Shown one piece after another: positions 8,630-17,700 of a stretch of DNA of 64,000 nt; position 1 is the first letter of the stretch, and every line of letters begins with the position of its first letter. Position numbers and translations under genes: made by a program. Origin of the DNA: an uncultured Neomegalonema sp. (GTDB lineage: Bacteria; Pseudomonadota; Alphaproteobacteria; Rhodobacterales; Rhodobacteraceae); the NCBI GenBank assembly GCA_937957975.1, contig CALFFK010000009.1, positions 1 to 64,000 of the forward strand, in the 5' to 3' direction. Under the pieces are notes generated by a model. It had not been told where the DNA came from. It saw only the letters and a program-made list of their open reading frames with translations, and searched no databases.

Positions 8630-9652
8630 ATGAAAAAGCTGCTCGGCACCCTTTGTGCCCTCGCACTCACGACCGCCGCCACCGCCCCTGCATTTGCGGC
8701 CGGTGAAAAGACCAAGCTGCGTATCCAGACGCATTACGCACCGGAAACCACCTCCGGTAAGCTGCTGACCGAATATGTCGATAATATTCAAACGATGTCG
8801 AACGGCGAAATCGAAGTCGAGATGTTCTATTCTTCGTCGGTCGTCAAATCGGTCGAGACTTTTGATGCTGCGGCAACAGGCATCCTTGATTGCGACGCCA
8901 CGGGTGGCGCGTATCAGACCGGCAAAAACCCGGCCTTCCAGTTCGTCGGCGACATCATGGGTGGTTATGCTACCCCTGTGCAACAGCTTTCGTGGCTCTA
9001 TTACGGCGGTGGTCGTGAAGCGGCGAACGAACTGTACAACAAGTACGATATGCAGCTTGTCGGCTGGATCGTCTACGGTCAGGAATCCTTCGCTTCCACC
9101 AAGCCGATTGCCAAGATCAGCGACCTCAAGGACTGGAAATTCCGTTCCCCCCCCGGCATGGAAACCAAGATCTTCGAAAAACTCGGCGCAAAGCCCATCG
9201 TGATGGATTTCACCGAGATCTTCACCGCGCTTGAAACCGGCATCATTGATGGTGCGGATGCGTCTGGCCTCGCGAACAATGTGGGCCTCGGCCTCTATGA
9301 CATCGCGAAATACGCCAACTTCCCTGGCTTCCACTCAATGCCTTCCGACCACATTGCCTGTAACAAGGAAGTGTGGGAAGCGATGCCTGAACACCACAAG
9401 CGGATCATGGAAATCGCCATTGGCGACATCGCCCTGAAAAGCGCCCTTTCGTTCGAAAAGCAGAATGCTGAAGCGGCGGCAATGCTGGCGGAAAAAGGCA
9501 TCCAGATTGATGCATGGTCGGCTACTGACCTTCAGACCTTCCGTAACGCCGCACAGGCCGCATGGGGCGATTTTGCCACCACGCCGGAAGCGAAAGCACT
9601 GGTCAAAAGCCACATTTCCTATCTGAAGCAACTCGGCCTCGTGAAGGAATAA
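8630..9652 (+). CDS. TRAP transporter solute-binding protein (DctP family)
   Basis: A 340-residue periplasmic binding protein with a signal peptide (MKKLLGTLCALALTTAATAPAFA). The DctP signature region PPGMETKIFEKLGAKPI (about 166-182) contains the arginine-bearing stretch KFRSPPG, which in most TRAP receptors binds a substrate carboxylate. GIIDGADASG follows. The start at 8630 has GGGAGAG upstream; the 28 upstream codons do not look like coding sequence. It is the first of dctP-dctQ-dctM and a UxaA-type dehydratase, so the ligand is probably a sugar acid or similar organic acid (inference). Confidence 0.92.
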   Translation: MKKLLGTLCALALTTAATAPAFAAGEKTKLRIQTHYAPETTSGKLLTEYVDNIQTMSNGEIEVEMFYSSSVVKSVETFDAAATGILDCDATGGAYQTGKNPAFQFVGDIMGGYATPVQQLSWLYYGGGREAANELYNKYDMQLVGWIVYGQESFASTKPIAKISDLKDWKFRSPPGMETKIFEKLGAKPIVMDFTEIFTALETGIIDGADASGLANNVGLGLYDIAKYANFPGFHSMPSDHIACNKEVWEAMPEHHKRIMEIAIGDIALKSALSFEKQNAEAAAMLAEKGIQIDAWSATDLQTFRNAAQAAWGDFATTPEAKALVKSHISYLKQLGLVKE

Positions 9653-9680
9653 CTCGCACGAACCGGCGCTCGCCCGTTTC

Positions 9681-9704
9681 TGTCATTCCCGCGAAAACGG
9701 GAAT
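9681..9704. repeat. REP-like palindromic repeat
   Basis: TGTCATTCCCGCGAAAACGG followed by GAAT forms ATTCCCG/CGGGAAT arms. It lies in the 163-bp gap between dctP and dctQ. A degenerate relative lies at about 2925-2946 (CATTCCTGCAAATGCAG) and a half copy at 63385-63399 (ATGCGGGAATGACA). This pattern is a common dispersed intergenic repeat of proteobacteria. Between dctP and dctQ it may stabilise the dctP transcript and lower dctQM expression. Confidence 0.6.
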
Positions 9705-9815
9705 TTACCCTGTGCTTTATGGGGGATGGTTGGGTCGGGATGCGGATTGATACGGGCGGTGGGGGAGGGCGTATGCCCTCTCCCACACCCATTCGCTACA
9801 AGGGGGAGATGAACC

Positions 9816-10589
9816 ATGGTTGAACATGAACGCAACGGTCCGGTGGACTTGTTATCATGGTGCATAAGTCGTGTTGCGATGTGGGGACCGGCGGCTATCG
9901 TAGCCATCATTTTCTACGAAGTCGTGCTGCGCTATGTCTTTTCGGCCCCGACGCTCTGGGTAAACGAAATGTCCCTCTGGCTTGGGGGCGCGATCTACCT
10001 GACCTCCGGCCTCTACGCGATGCAGCAGCGTAGCCATATCCGCATTTTCATTCTTTATGACATGATGCCGGCTTTTATCAAAAAGCTGTTCAATCTCCTG
10101 TCCGTCTTCTGCCTCGTGATATTTGCTTTCGCCGTCATATGGGGCGGCTTTGGCGAGGCGGCGGCGAAGTTTGCCCGATGGGAAACCTTTGGCACGGCCT
10201 TTGATCCGCCAATCCCCGCGACGAACAAGCCGCTTGTAATGATGACCCTGCTGTTCGTGACGCTACAGGCGATTTCGAACCTCGTCCGCGATTGGCCCGC
10301 CGCCCCGTGGTTGCGCAAGGGTGTTGATATTCTCTCCACGGTCGTGATCGTCGGGCTGGCCATCCGTGCCATTCCGCGTGTCTTCGATCCCGAAACCTCC
10401 GTACCTTACGAATGGCGCATCGGTATCGTCGCCTTTTTGGTCATCTCGTCGGTGATCGTTCTCTATGGCCTCTGGCGCGACTTCAACCGCGCTCCCGTTC
10501 CTTTCGTCGATAATCACGACCCGGCAGCCGAGATTGATCTGCCGGATGAGGTTCTGAGCGGCAATCCACCTGCCACCGGGCGCACCTGA
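9816..10589 (+). CDS. TRAP transporter small permease (DctQ)
   Basis: A 257-residue membrane protein with four DctQ helices in the first 190 residues (VLRYVFSAPTLWVNEMSLWLGG is the typical second helix and loop). Two further hydrophobic segments (ILSTVVIVGLAIRAIP and IGIVAFLVISSVIVLYGL) extend it beyond the usual 160-180 residues. The hydrophilic tail is acidic and proline-rich. GGGGGAGATGAACC precedes the ATG. It partners with DctM 33 bp downstream to form the Na+-coupled translocator served by the DctP receptor. Confidence 0.9.
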   Translation: MVEHERNGPVDLLSWCISRVAMWGPAAIVAIIFYEVVLRYVFSAPTLWVNEMSLWLGGAIYLTSGLYAMQQRSHIRIFILYDMMPAFIKKLFNLLSVFCLVIFAFAVIWGGFGEAAAKFARWETFGTAFDPPIPATNKPLVMMTLLFVTLQAISNLVRDWPAAPWLRKGVDILSTVVIVGLAIRAIPRVFDPETSVPYEWRIGIVAFLVISSVIVLYGLWRDFNRAPVPFVDNHDPAAEIDLPDEVLSGNPPATGRT

Positions 10590-10622
10590 CGCCACCAACG
10601 ACAAGAAGAACAAGGTTCCCCG

Positions 10623-12263
10623 ATGGATATTGGCACGATTTCCCTCATTCTCCTGATTGGCATGTTGGTCCTGCTGGCCATCGGGATGCCACTGGGCTTT
10701 GCATCCGGTTTTCTCGCCGTCGTCGTGATGGTGTTGAAATTCGAGCCGACACTCCTCACCGATCCTTTCGTCTACGGGGCTGATTTTGAAAGCTGGACGA
10801 TGGGGGAGGGGACGCTGACGCGAAGATTCGGCTCTGGGCCGATGAACATACTGGCGCAGCGCCTTTATGGCATCACGACCAATTACGTCCTTGTTTCCGT
10901 TCCGCTCTTTATCTTTATGGCGACCCTGCTGGAACGCTCCGGCATTGCGCGGGATATGTATTCCTGTCTGCAACAATGGATGTCGCGCACGCGCGGCGGT
11001 ATCGCCGTCGTCACCGCCATCATGGCCATCGTCATGGCCGCCATGTCCGGTATCATTGGTGGTGAAGTCGTCCTGCTCGGCCTGATTGCCTTGCCACAGA
11101 TGCTGCGCCTCGGCTACGACCAGAACCTCGCCATTGGCACGATCTGCGCTTCCGGTTCCCTTGGAACGATGATCCCGCCCTCCATCGTCCTGATCTTCTA
11201 CGGCCTTATCACTGAAACCTCGATCCATGCGCTGTTCAAGGCGGCTTTCCTGCCTGGCTTTATCCTTGCGGGTACGTATATCGTCTACATCCTCTGGCGC
11301 ACCCGTCGCCATCCTGAACAGGCTCCACTGCCCGACCCGTCGCCTGACGACCTGACCGGGACTGACAAGCTGGTCTTCGGCCTCGCGCTTCTGTCGATGA
11401 TCTGGGCGGTTGTGATGGGCCTTATGGTACTGCGCGGCTATTATCTCAATACTTATGGCGGGATCGAGGATGATACCGGCTATGTGGACAAGGCATATCT
11501 GACCAAAGCCGCAATCACCGCTGGTTTCCTGCTCTTCATCTGCCTTTTCGTCGTGGGGCCAAAGGTCTGCGGGCGGGCGTGGCAGGCGGGCAAGGGCATG
11601 GTTGCCCCGCTTATGGTCGTCTTTGTCGTGCTCGGCTCGATCTATGGCGGCATCACCGGTATTACCGAAGCCGCCGCCATGGGATCGGTTGCTGTTCTTC
11701 TGCTCATTATCGCGCGGGGGGAGTTTTCGTTCAATCTGCTGACCGAAGCTTCGATGCGGACATTCAAGTCCACTGGCACGATCATCTGGGTCACACTGGG
11801 CGCGACGGCACTGGCCGGTGCCTACACCATCGCGGGTGGCCCGACCTATGTGGCCAACCTGATTACCGGATATGACCTGCCGACCATGGGCGTTTTGCTG
11901 GTGATGATGGTTATCTTCCTCTTCCTTGGCGCGTTTATGGACTGGACCGGGATCGTGCTGCTCGTCATGCCGGTCTTCCTGCCCATCGTTCTGAAACTGC
12001 CGATGGATGAGCTGGGCCTGACCGGCGGTCTGCCTTCGGAATCCATGGTGAGGATCTGGTTCGGGATATTATTCTGCGTGAATATGCAGGTCAGTTTCCT
12101 GTCGCCGCCCTTCGGGCCAGCGGCGTTCTATCTGAAATCCGTCGCCCCGCCGCATATCACTCTGCCGGATATTTTCCGGGGCTTCCTGCCCTTCATCGGT
12201 ATCCAGATCCTGATCCTGATGTTGGTATTGTGCGTTCCGCAGGTAACGACGGTGTTCCTCTGA
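10623..12263 (+). CDS. TRAP transporter large permease (DctM)
   Basis: A 546-residue polytopic protein, larger than the usual 425-residue DctM. The conserved core is clear: ALERSGIARDMY-type helix, AIMAIVMAAMSGIIGGEVVLLG, ICASGSLGTMIPPSIVLIFYG, and the C-terminal LGAFMDWTGIVLLVMPVFLPI with FGILFCVNMQVSFLSPPFGP. Extra sequence lies at about residues 45-75 and 225-315, including two more hydrophobic segments. The stop TGA overlaps the ATG of the dehydratase gene by 1 bp, which ties transport to that enzyme. Confidence 0.93.
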   Translation: MDIGTISLILLIGMLVLLAIGMPLGFASGFLAVVVMVLKFEPTLLTDPFVYGADFESWTMGEGTLTRRFGSGPMNILAQRLYGITTNYVLVSVPLFIFMATLLERSGIARDMYSCLQQWMSRTRGGIAVVTAIMAIVMAAMSGIIGGEVVLLGLIALPQMLRLGYDQNLAIGTICASGSLGTMIPPSIVLIFYGLITETSIHALFKAAFLPGFILAGTYIVYILWRTRRHPEQAPLPDPSPDDLTGTDKLVFGLALLSMIWAVVMGLMVLRGYYLNTYGGIEDDTGYVDKAYLTKAAITAGFLLFICLFVVGPKVCGRAWQAGKGMVAPLMVVFVVLGSIYGGITGITEAAAMGSVAVLLLIIARGEFSFNLLTEASMRTFKSTGTIIWVTLGATALAGAYTIAGGPTYVANLITGYDLPTMGVLLVMMVIFLFLGAFMDWTGIVLLVMPVFLPIVLKLPMDELGLTGGLPSESMVRIWFGILFCVNMQVSFLSPPFGPAAFYLKSVAPPHITLPDIFRGFLPFIGIQILILMLVLCVPQVTTVFL

Positions 12264-13795
12264 TGGATGCGCCGACCGGCACGCCACCCGCCGCCGTCCG
12301 CCTTGACCCGCGTGATAACGTGGCCACGGCAATCCGGGCGCTCAACCCTGGCGAGATGGCACTGGGCGTCCCGGTCATTGAGGCCATCCCGCGCGGTCAC
12401 AAGCTGGCACTGGCTTCCATCGCCATGGGCGAGGAGGTCAGGAAATACGCCCAGGGCATCGGCGCGGCCTCGTCCGATATTGCCCCCGGCCAGCACATCC
12501 ACACCCATAACCTCGCCTTCCATGCCTCGCGTCAGGATCACCGTTTCTGCACCGCGACAACGGACACCGACTTCATCCCCGAAGCCGACCGCGTGCAGTT
12601 CATGGGCTATCACCGTTCTGATGGCCGCGTCGGCACTCGCAATTACATTGCGATCATCACCAGTGTGAATTGTTCTGCCACTGCCGGACGCCTGATTGCG
12701 GAGCATTTTGGCGCAGCGGAACTTGCCGCCTTCCCCAATGTGGATGGGGTCGCGGCCTTCGTCCACGGCACTGGTTGCGCCATGGCCCCCAATTCCGACG
12801 GTTTTGAAAACCTGCAACGGGTCATGTGGGGCTATGCCCGTAATCCCAACTGTGCGGGCGTGTTGATGGTGGGGCTTGGTTGCGAGACGATGCAGCTTGA
12901 TTTCCTGCTTGAATGCTATGGCATTGAGCGCGGCCCCCTGTTTCGCACCATGAATATCCAGAATATGGGCGGTCTGCGCCGCACCGTTGAAGCGGGTATC
13001 AAGATCGCCAGCGAGATGCTGCCCCACGCCAACGCCCTTGAGCGCGCCCCCGCCGATGCCTCGCACCTGATGCTCGCCTTGCAATGCGGTGGATCGGACG
13101 CATGGTCGGGCGTCACGGCCAACCCTGCGCTGGGTTATGCTGCTGATATGCTGGTCAGGAACGGCGGCACGGCAGTTCTTGCTGAAACCCCCGAAATCTA
13201 TGGCGCCGAACACCTCCTCACCGCCCGTGCGCGCGATGAGGCCACTGCCCAAAAGCTTATGGACCGTATTGCATGGTGGGAGGATTACACGGCCAAACAC
13301 GGCGGCTCGATGGATAACAACCCGTCCCCCGGCAACAAGGCTGGTGGCCTGACCACCATTCTGGAAAAGTCTCTGGGGGCCGTCGCCAAAAGTGGCACTT
13401 GCACGCTGGAGGGTGTCTATCGCTACGGCGAACCCATCGACCGCAAGGGTTTTGTCTTTATGGACAGCCCCGGCTATGACCCCGCCTCCATCACTGGTGA
13501 GATTGCGTCGGGATGCACCCTTGCGGCCTTTACCACAGGGCGCGGATCGGTTTTTGGCTCCAAGCCCACGCCTTGCATCAAGATCGCCACGAATACCGAA
13601 ATGGCCACCCGTATGGCCGAAGATATGGACGTCAACGCAGGCCGCATCGTCTCGGATGGCGCGACTGTTGAGGAGGTTGGAACCGAAATCTTCAACCTGC
13701 TCCTGCGCGTTGCTTCCGGTGAGCCGTCTCTCTCTGAAGCGCAGGGTCTAGGCGATTACGAATTCGTTCCATGGCAGGTTGGCGCGGTGATGTAA
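12263..13795 (+). CDS. UxaA family hydrolyase (altronate/galactarate dehydratase-like)
   Basis: A 510-residue protein with an N-terminal SAF domain (DPRDNVATAIRALNPGE to about residue 90) and the long C-terminal dehydratase domain (GYHRSDGRVGTRNYIAIITS, GTGCAMAPNSDGF, LQCGGSDAWSGVTANPALG, GCTLAAFTTGRGS). Conserved cysteines in FVHGTGCA, GLGCET and ALQCGG fit the metal-dependent family. UxaA dehydrates D-altronate to 2-keto-3-deoxygluconate; GarD and sulfolactate lyase are relatives, so the substrate is open. The ATG shares one base with the dctM stop. The gene ends 1 bp from the convergent MBL-fold gene, with no room for a terminator between them. Confidence 0.88.
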   Translation: MDAPTGTPPAAVRLDPRDNVATAIRALNPGEMALGVPVIEAIPRGHKLALASIAMGEEVRKYAQGIGAASSDIAPGQHIHTHNLAFHASRQDHRFCTATTDTDFIPEADRVQFMGYHRSDGRVGTRNYIAIITSVNCSATAGRLIAEHFGAAELAAFPNVDGVAAFVHGTGCAMAPNSDGFENLQRVMWGYARNPNCAGVLMVGLGCETMQLDFLLECYGIERGPLFRTMNIQNMGGLRRTVEAGIKIASEMLPHANALERAPADASHLMLALQCGGSDAWSGVTANPALGYAADMLVRNGGTAVLAETPEIYGAEHLLTARARDEATAQKLMDRIAWWEDYTAKHGGSMDNNPSPGNKAGGLTTILEKSLGAVAKSGTCTLEGVYRYGEPIDRKGFVFMDSPGYDPASITGEIASGCTLAAFTTGRGSVFGSKPTPCIKIATNTEMATRMAEDMDVNAGRIVSDGATVEEVGTEIFNLLLRVASGEPSLSEAQGLGDYEFVPWQVGAVM

Positions 13796-13796
13796 T

Positions 13797-14588
13797 TCAG
13801 AGTGATTTCGGCACGAACACCGTTGGCAACTCCGGCAGCGTTTTTTGCGATAACGTCAGATCGTCTCCGGCCATGAAATCAATCTCGAAATCGTCTTTCA
13901 TGGCGCTCAGAAACTCCGCCAGTGTATAGCGCCCGAAGGCGTGCATTGGCAGCACCACCTGTGCCTTCAACCGCTTCAACATCGGGATGATCTCCTCTAT
14001 CCCAAGTGTGAACGTCCCATCCACCGGAACCATAATGACGTCGAGACGCCCCAGAAGCGCGTAATGCTCCTCTGTCGGTACATGATGGATATGCCCCAGA
14101 TGCCCAATGCAAAGATCACCGATCTCGAAGATAAAGATCGAATTGCCGAATGGTTCGACCCCTGCATATCCACCGCGAATGTCTGTCGGTACATTGCGGA
14201 TCAGGGTTTCTCCGAGGCGCAGAAAATGACGGCGTGGCTTGCCTTTTTCGCCCCACCCTTCGAGCGCGTGTTTGATCTTCGGGTCAGGAAAGGCCGTCCA
14301 ATGGGTTTCATGCGCATGATTCATGGTCACGACATCGGGCACACGGTCCAGTTGCTCCGCAAAATGCCCTGACCAATCCGTCGCGATCTGCAACCCCTCT
14401 GCGTTTTCCAATAGATAGGATGAATGCGCCACAAAGCGGATCGCGACCTCTTCTTTTCCGAGCGTTTCTGATGCCCGATGCAAGGGAGATGACGCTGCCT
14501 TTGCCAATTGAAAACATTCACTGGCCAGGGTGGGGGCCGTCCCCATCAACAAGAACGCAAACCCAAGGCATCCGGTGATCCTGCGCAT
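13797..14588 (-). CDS. Exported metallo-beta-lactamase-fold protein (UlaG-like)
   Basis: A 263-residue protein with a signal peptide (RRITGCLGFAFLLMGTAPTLA). Metal-binding motifs of the MBL fold are altered but recognisable: MNHAHETHW (about 90-98), IGHLGHIHH (about 165), VPVDGTFTLG (about 187) and LPMHAFGRYT (about 218). The pattern is closest to UlaG/L-ascorbate-lactonase-like hydrolases that lack the full HxHxDH. No neighbour fixes the substrate. The gene is convergent with the UxaA-type gene. Confidence 0.8.
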   Translation of the reverse strand: MRRITGCLGFAFLLMGTAPTLASECFQLAKAASSPLHRASETLGKEEVAIRFVAHSSYLLENAEGLQIATDWSGHFAEQLDRVPDVVTMNHAHETHWTAFPDPKIKHALEGWGEKGKPRRHFLRLGETLIRNVPTDIRGGYAGVEPFGNSIFIFEIGDLCIGHLGHIHHVPTEEHYALLGRLDVIMVPVDGTFTLGIEEIIPMLKRLKAQVVLPMHAFGRYTLAEFLSAMKDDFEIDFMAGDDLTLSQKTLPELPTVFVPKSL

Positions 14589-14656
14589 CCTGTATCCTCC
14601 CCGAAATGATTCATCCTGCGAGGGTAGGGGATATCAGGTAAAGGGCAAGAACGCAT

Positions 14657-14687
14657 CGGCCCCACCTTTGTTATAAAGGCGGGGCCG
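14657..14687 (-). terminator. Strong hairpin after the giant surface-protein gene
   Basis: A near-perfect stem CGGCCCC-A-CCTTT / AAAGG-C-GGGGCCG with a 5-base loop lies 28 bp beyond the stop of the giant DUF11 gene. The T run (GGTTTTT) follows it on the plus strand, so it resembles a classical terminator better in that direction, but such a stem can also end or protect the minus-strand transcript. Confidence 0.6.
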
Positions 14688-14714
14688 ACAGGTTTTTCAA
14701 AGTGGTCGTGTTCG

Positions 14715-17700
14715 TTACTGGCCGATACCGATAACCGTATCGTGGATGTCGTCAAATACATCCCATGTATCTTCGTCCAGCTTGACCTTGCCGCGAAGGT
14801 AGAAGCCCGCGCTATAGAGGTCGCGAATGCGTTCCTCCTCAAGATCAACATGATTATAGCCGATACCAAGCTGAACATTATCCGTCACATGGACCTTGAC
14901 CTCGCCCCCAACCCCGACCGTGTAGTTTTTGAAGTCCTGATCGGTGAACAGGGCGACATTGCCCGCCAGTGCCATGCGGTTCTCCGAGAATTCGTATTCC
15001 ACCCCAACCTGCGCCATGTGCAGCGTGTTCGAGTCGTCTGCGAAATCGGAACTGAACTCGGTATGCTCGCCCGCAATACGCCAGTTGGCGCGTAGGCGTT
15101 CACTTTCGGTCCAGGTACCACCAAGCGACCAACGGTGTGCTTGCTCGGTTCGTTCTGCCTCGTCGATCTCGTATTCGTACCAACCAAGCAGACGCAGCCG
15201 GTTATCGGCTTTCGGACGATAGGCGAGGCCAAGGCGCAGGCGGTCGCGGATACGTGACTGCTCGCGCTTGTTATCAAAGGCAAAACGATTGCGGAAAAGA
15301 ACCGTGAAGTCGGCATCGACCTTGTATCCGAACGCGAGGTTGGAAAACAGGCCATACCCGTTTTCGTCACGATCCCACTGGGTATCGAAGCGCGTAATCA
15401 CCCCCCGCGCCTCGTTGTTATAATCCATCCCGACTGTTGCCGCACTACGGCGCTCATCGCTGCTGGCGACGGGTTCGACATGCTCCGCAGAGAAGGTGAA
15501 CGTCGTGACCTCGGTTGGTTTCCAGCTATAGCGCAACCCGCTGGCGATGCCGTTGCCATTGGCTGCGCCGCCAGTGCGGTATTCGCTGAACCCTTCAAGA
15601 TTCTCGTAGGCGCGGTATTCCACACCGATCTTGGTGGTGTAGTTTGTGTCGCGCCCGTCCCCGATCCCGAAGAACCCGGATTCGGTGGTTGAGATTTCGT
15701 TCAGGCCGTAAAGCCGGATCTTGGGACTCCACTGATAATCCCCCCCTACGGTCAGACGACGATTGTCCAGATCAACGAAGTCCTGCTCGTATTCGGTGAA
15801 GACCGAAGCATTTGGCACCAGAGGCGGGCTGTAGCGCAGGCCCGCTATGCCGCTCAGAACGTCAGTCGTCGTATCGTCGTCTTTGGTGCGGACGGCACGG
15901 ATGCCGAGGCTGGCATCAAGGTTTTCCGTGACCGTGCGCGTGACCAGCGCCTCCACACCATAGCGTTCGCGGTCCCTATCCACATCACCGGTATAAAGTG
16001 CGTCGGCGGTCGCCTGTGTTCGTTCGCCGAGTTGCGTCTTTGCCCTGACCCGCGCTTCATTGCGCCCCGCAGAGACATAGGAACCCGGCACATCGAATTC
16101 TTCGTCCGTATGGGCAAGCTCCGCGTGTATGTTCGTTTGTCCGGTTTGATAATCGTAGCTTGCGCGATACCCGTTGCCGGAATCGCCCTCGTCATTTGTC
16201 GAGCGCGTGACTTCCAGTTCGACCTCCCCATAAACGCCCAGACCAGCCTCGGCATAAGCCGAGCGGATTGTGCGTTTTTCACCGAAACCGCGATCGGCAG
16301 AGGTTCGGAGTTCCCGGTATCCGATGGCAATATCGTCCGTCACTTCATAGCGCGCTTCACCACCATAGACGTAATATTCCTCACCGTTGGAATCTTCGGT
16401 CTCGTAAGTGACACGGATCGAGATCGGGTTCAGATTATCATCCAGGAGCGAAACGGGATTGTTGAAAATCAACGCACCGCTGAAATAATCGAGCGAGTAA
16501 TCGCTCAGGCGACGTTGTGGTTCGATATTCAGGATGACCGAAGGCTGATCCCTGTCCCGCGTGATAATCTCCACAATTTCCGATCCATCGCGAAGACCTT
16601 CCAGTTCGATATCATAGGGGCCGGAAACCCCACGCGAGGGGATTTCGACGATACGCTGGCCCAGTTCGGTCTCTGCCACGAAGACAGTGACAGAAACCGG
16701 CCCGTGTTGGTAACGCGCCTTGCCCCCGGTCAGTGACCGGCGAAAGGCACCAAGACGAACAGCATCACTTTCCGGTTCGACGGCAATATCGCCATAGAGA
16801 ATATAGGACTGCCCGCGCTCGACTTTCACGAACAGTCGCGAGGACGATTGCGCGTCAAAGCCCCGCTCGGAATTATCGCCATAGACAGGATAGAATTCGT
16901 CACGCGCGATGTCGCGGAACAGGCGTTCATTGGTGTCCTGATCGCTGTCGTAGCGCAGGGTGAGCAATGTATCGCCCAGGATGCGGCCCTTGAGATAAAG
17001 CTGCCCTCGCACACCTTCCGTTGTTTCCTCAAAGCCGGAAATATTGTCGGATTCTATCAATCCCTCAAGGTTGCTGCCTTTCGGGCCAACCCTAACAGCA
17101 CCTTCGATGATCCCGACGAACGTGCGTTCGCCCAGATCCGGTGTGATTGCCATTTCCTCTTCAACGCTACCGAATTCGGATTTTGCGTAGAGATATTCAC
17201 GCCCGACGAGATTGGGCGGGATGAAGTCGAAAGTCGCCTCACCATTGTCAATGAAGCTCTGAAGGCCCGGCTCTTTCGGGCGAATATCACGCACATCCCA
17301 TGCACCACGATGGGCATCAAGCGTCACCGTTGCCGGGGCGCGCACCAGACGTCCTTCCGCATCGACGACGCGGATGACAACGGGGACACGGACATTCGAG
17401 TCAGCCGTCACACTTGGTGGTGCAAGTATCTGCAAACCTGCGGGTGCGCCGGGTGCGTAGACGGTTCGCTCCTGACGACCACGCTCATTGCCAAAGGGGT
17501 CCGTAACCGTCGTGATGATCGTGTTGCGGCCAGTCTGGAGCGGGACAGCGATATATTCGAAGAGCTGGATACCACGCGACCTGTCGATCAGCTTTGCGCC
17601 GATCTTGGTTCCGGGAACCTTCTGCCCATTGATCGTCAGAGCGACATCTGTTTCGGCAGGTGACTTCAGAAGGATGTCGAGGCTGCGATATTCCGCGACA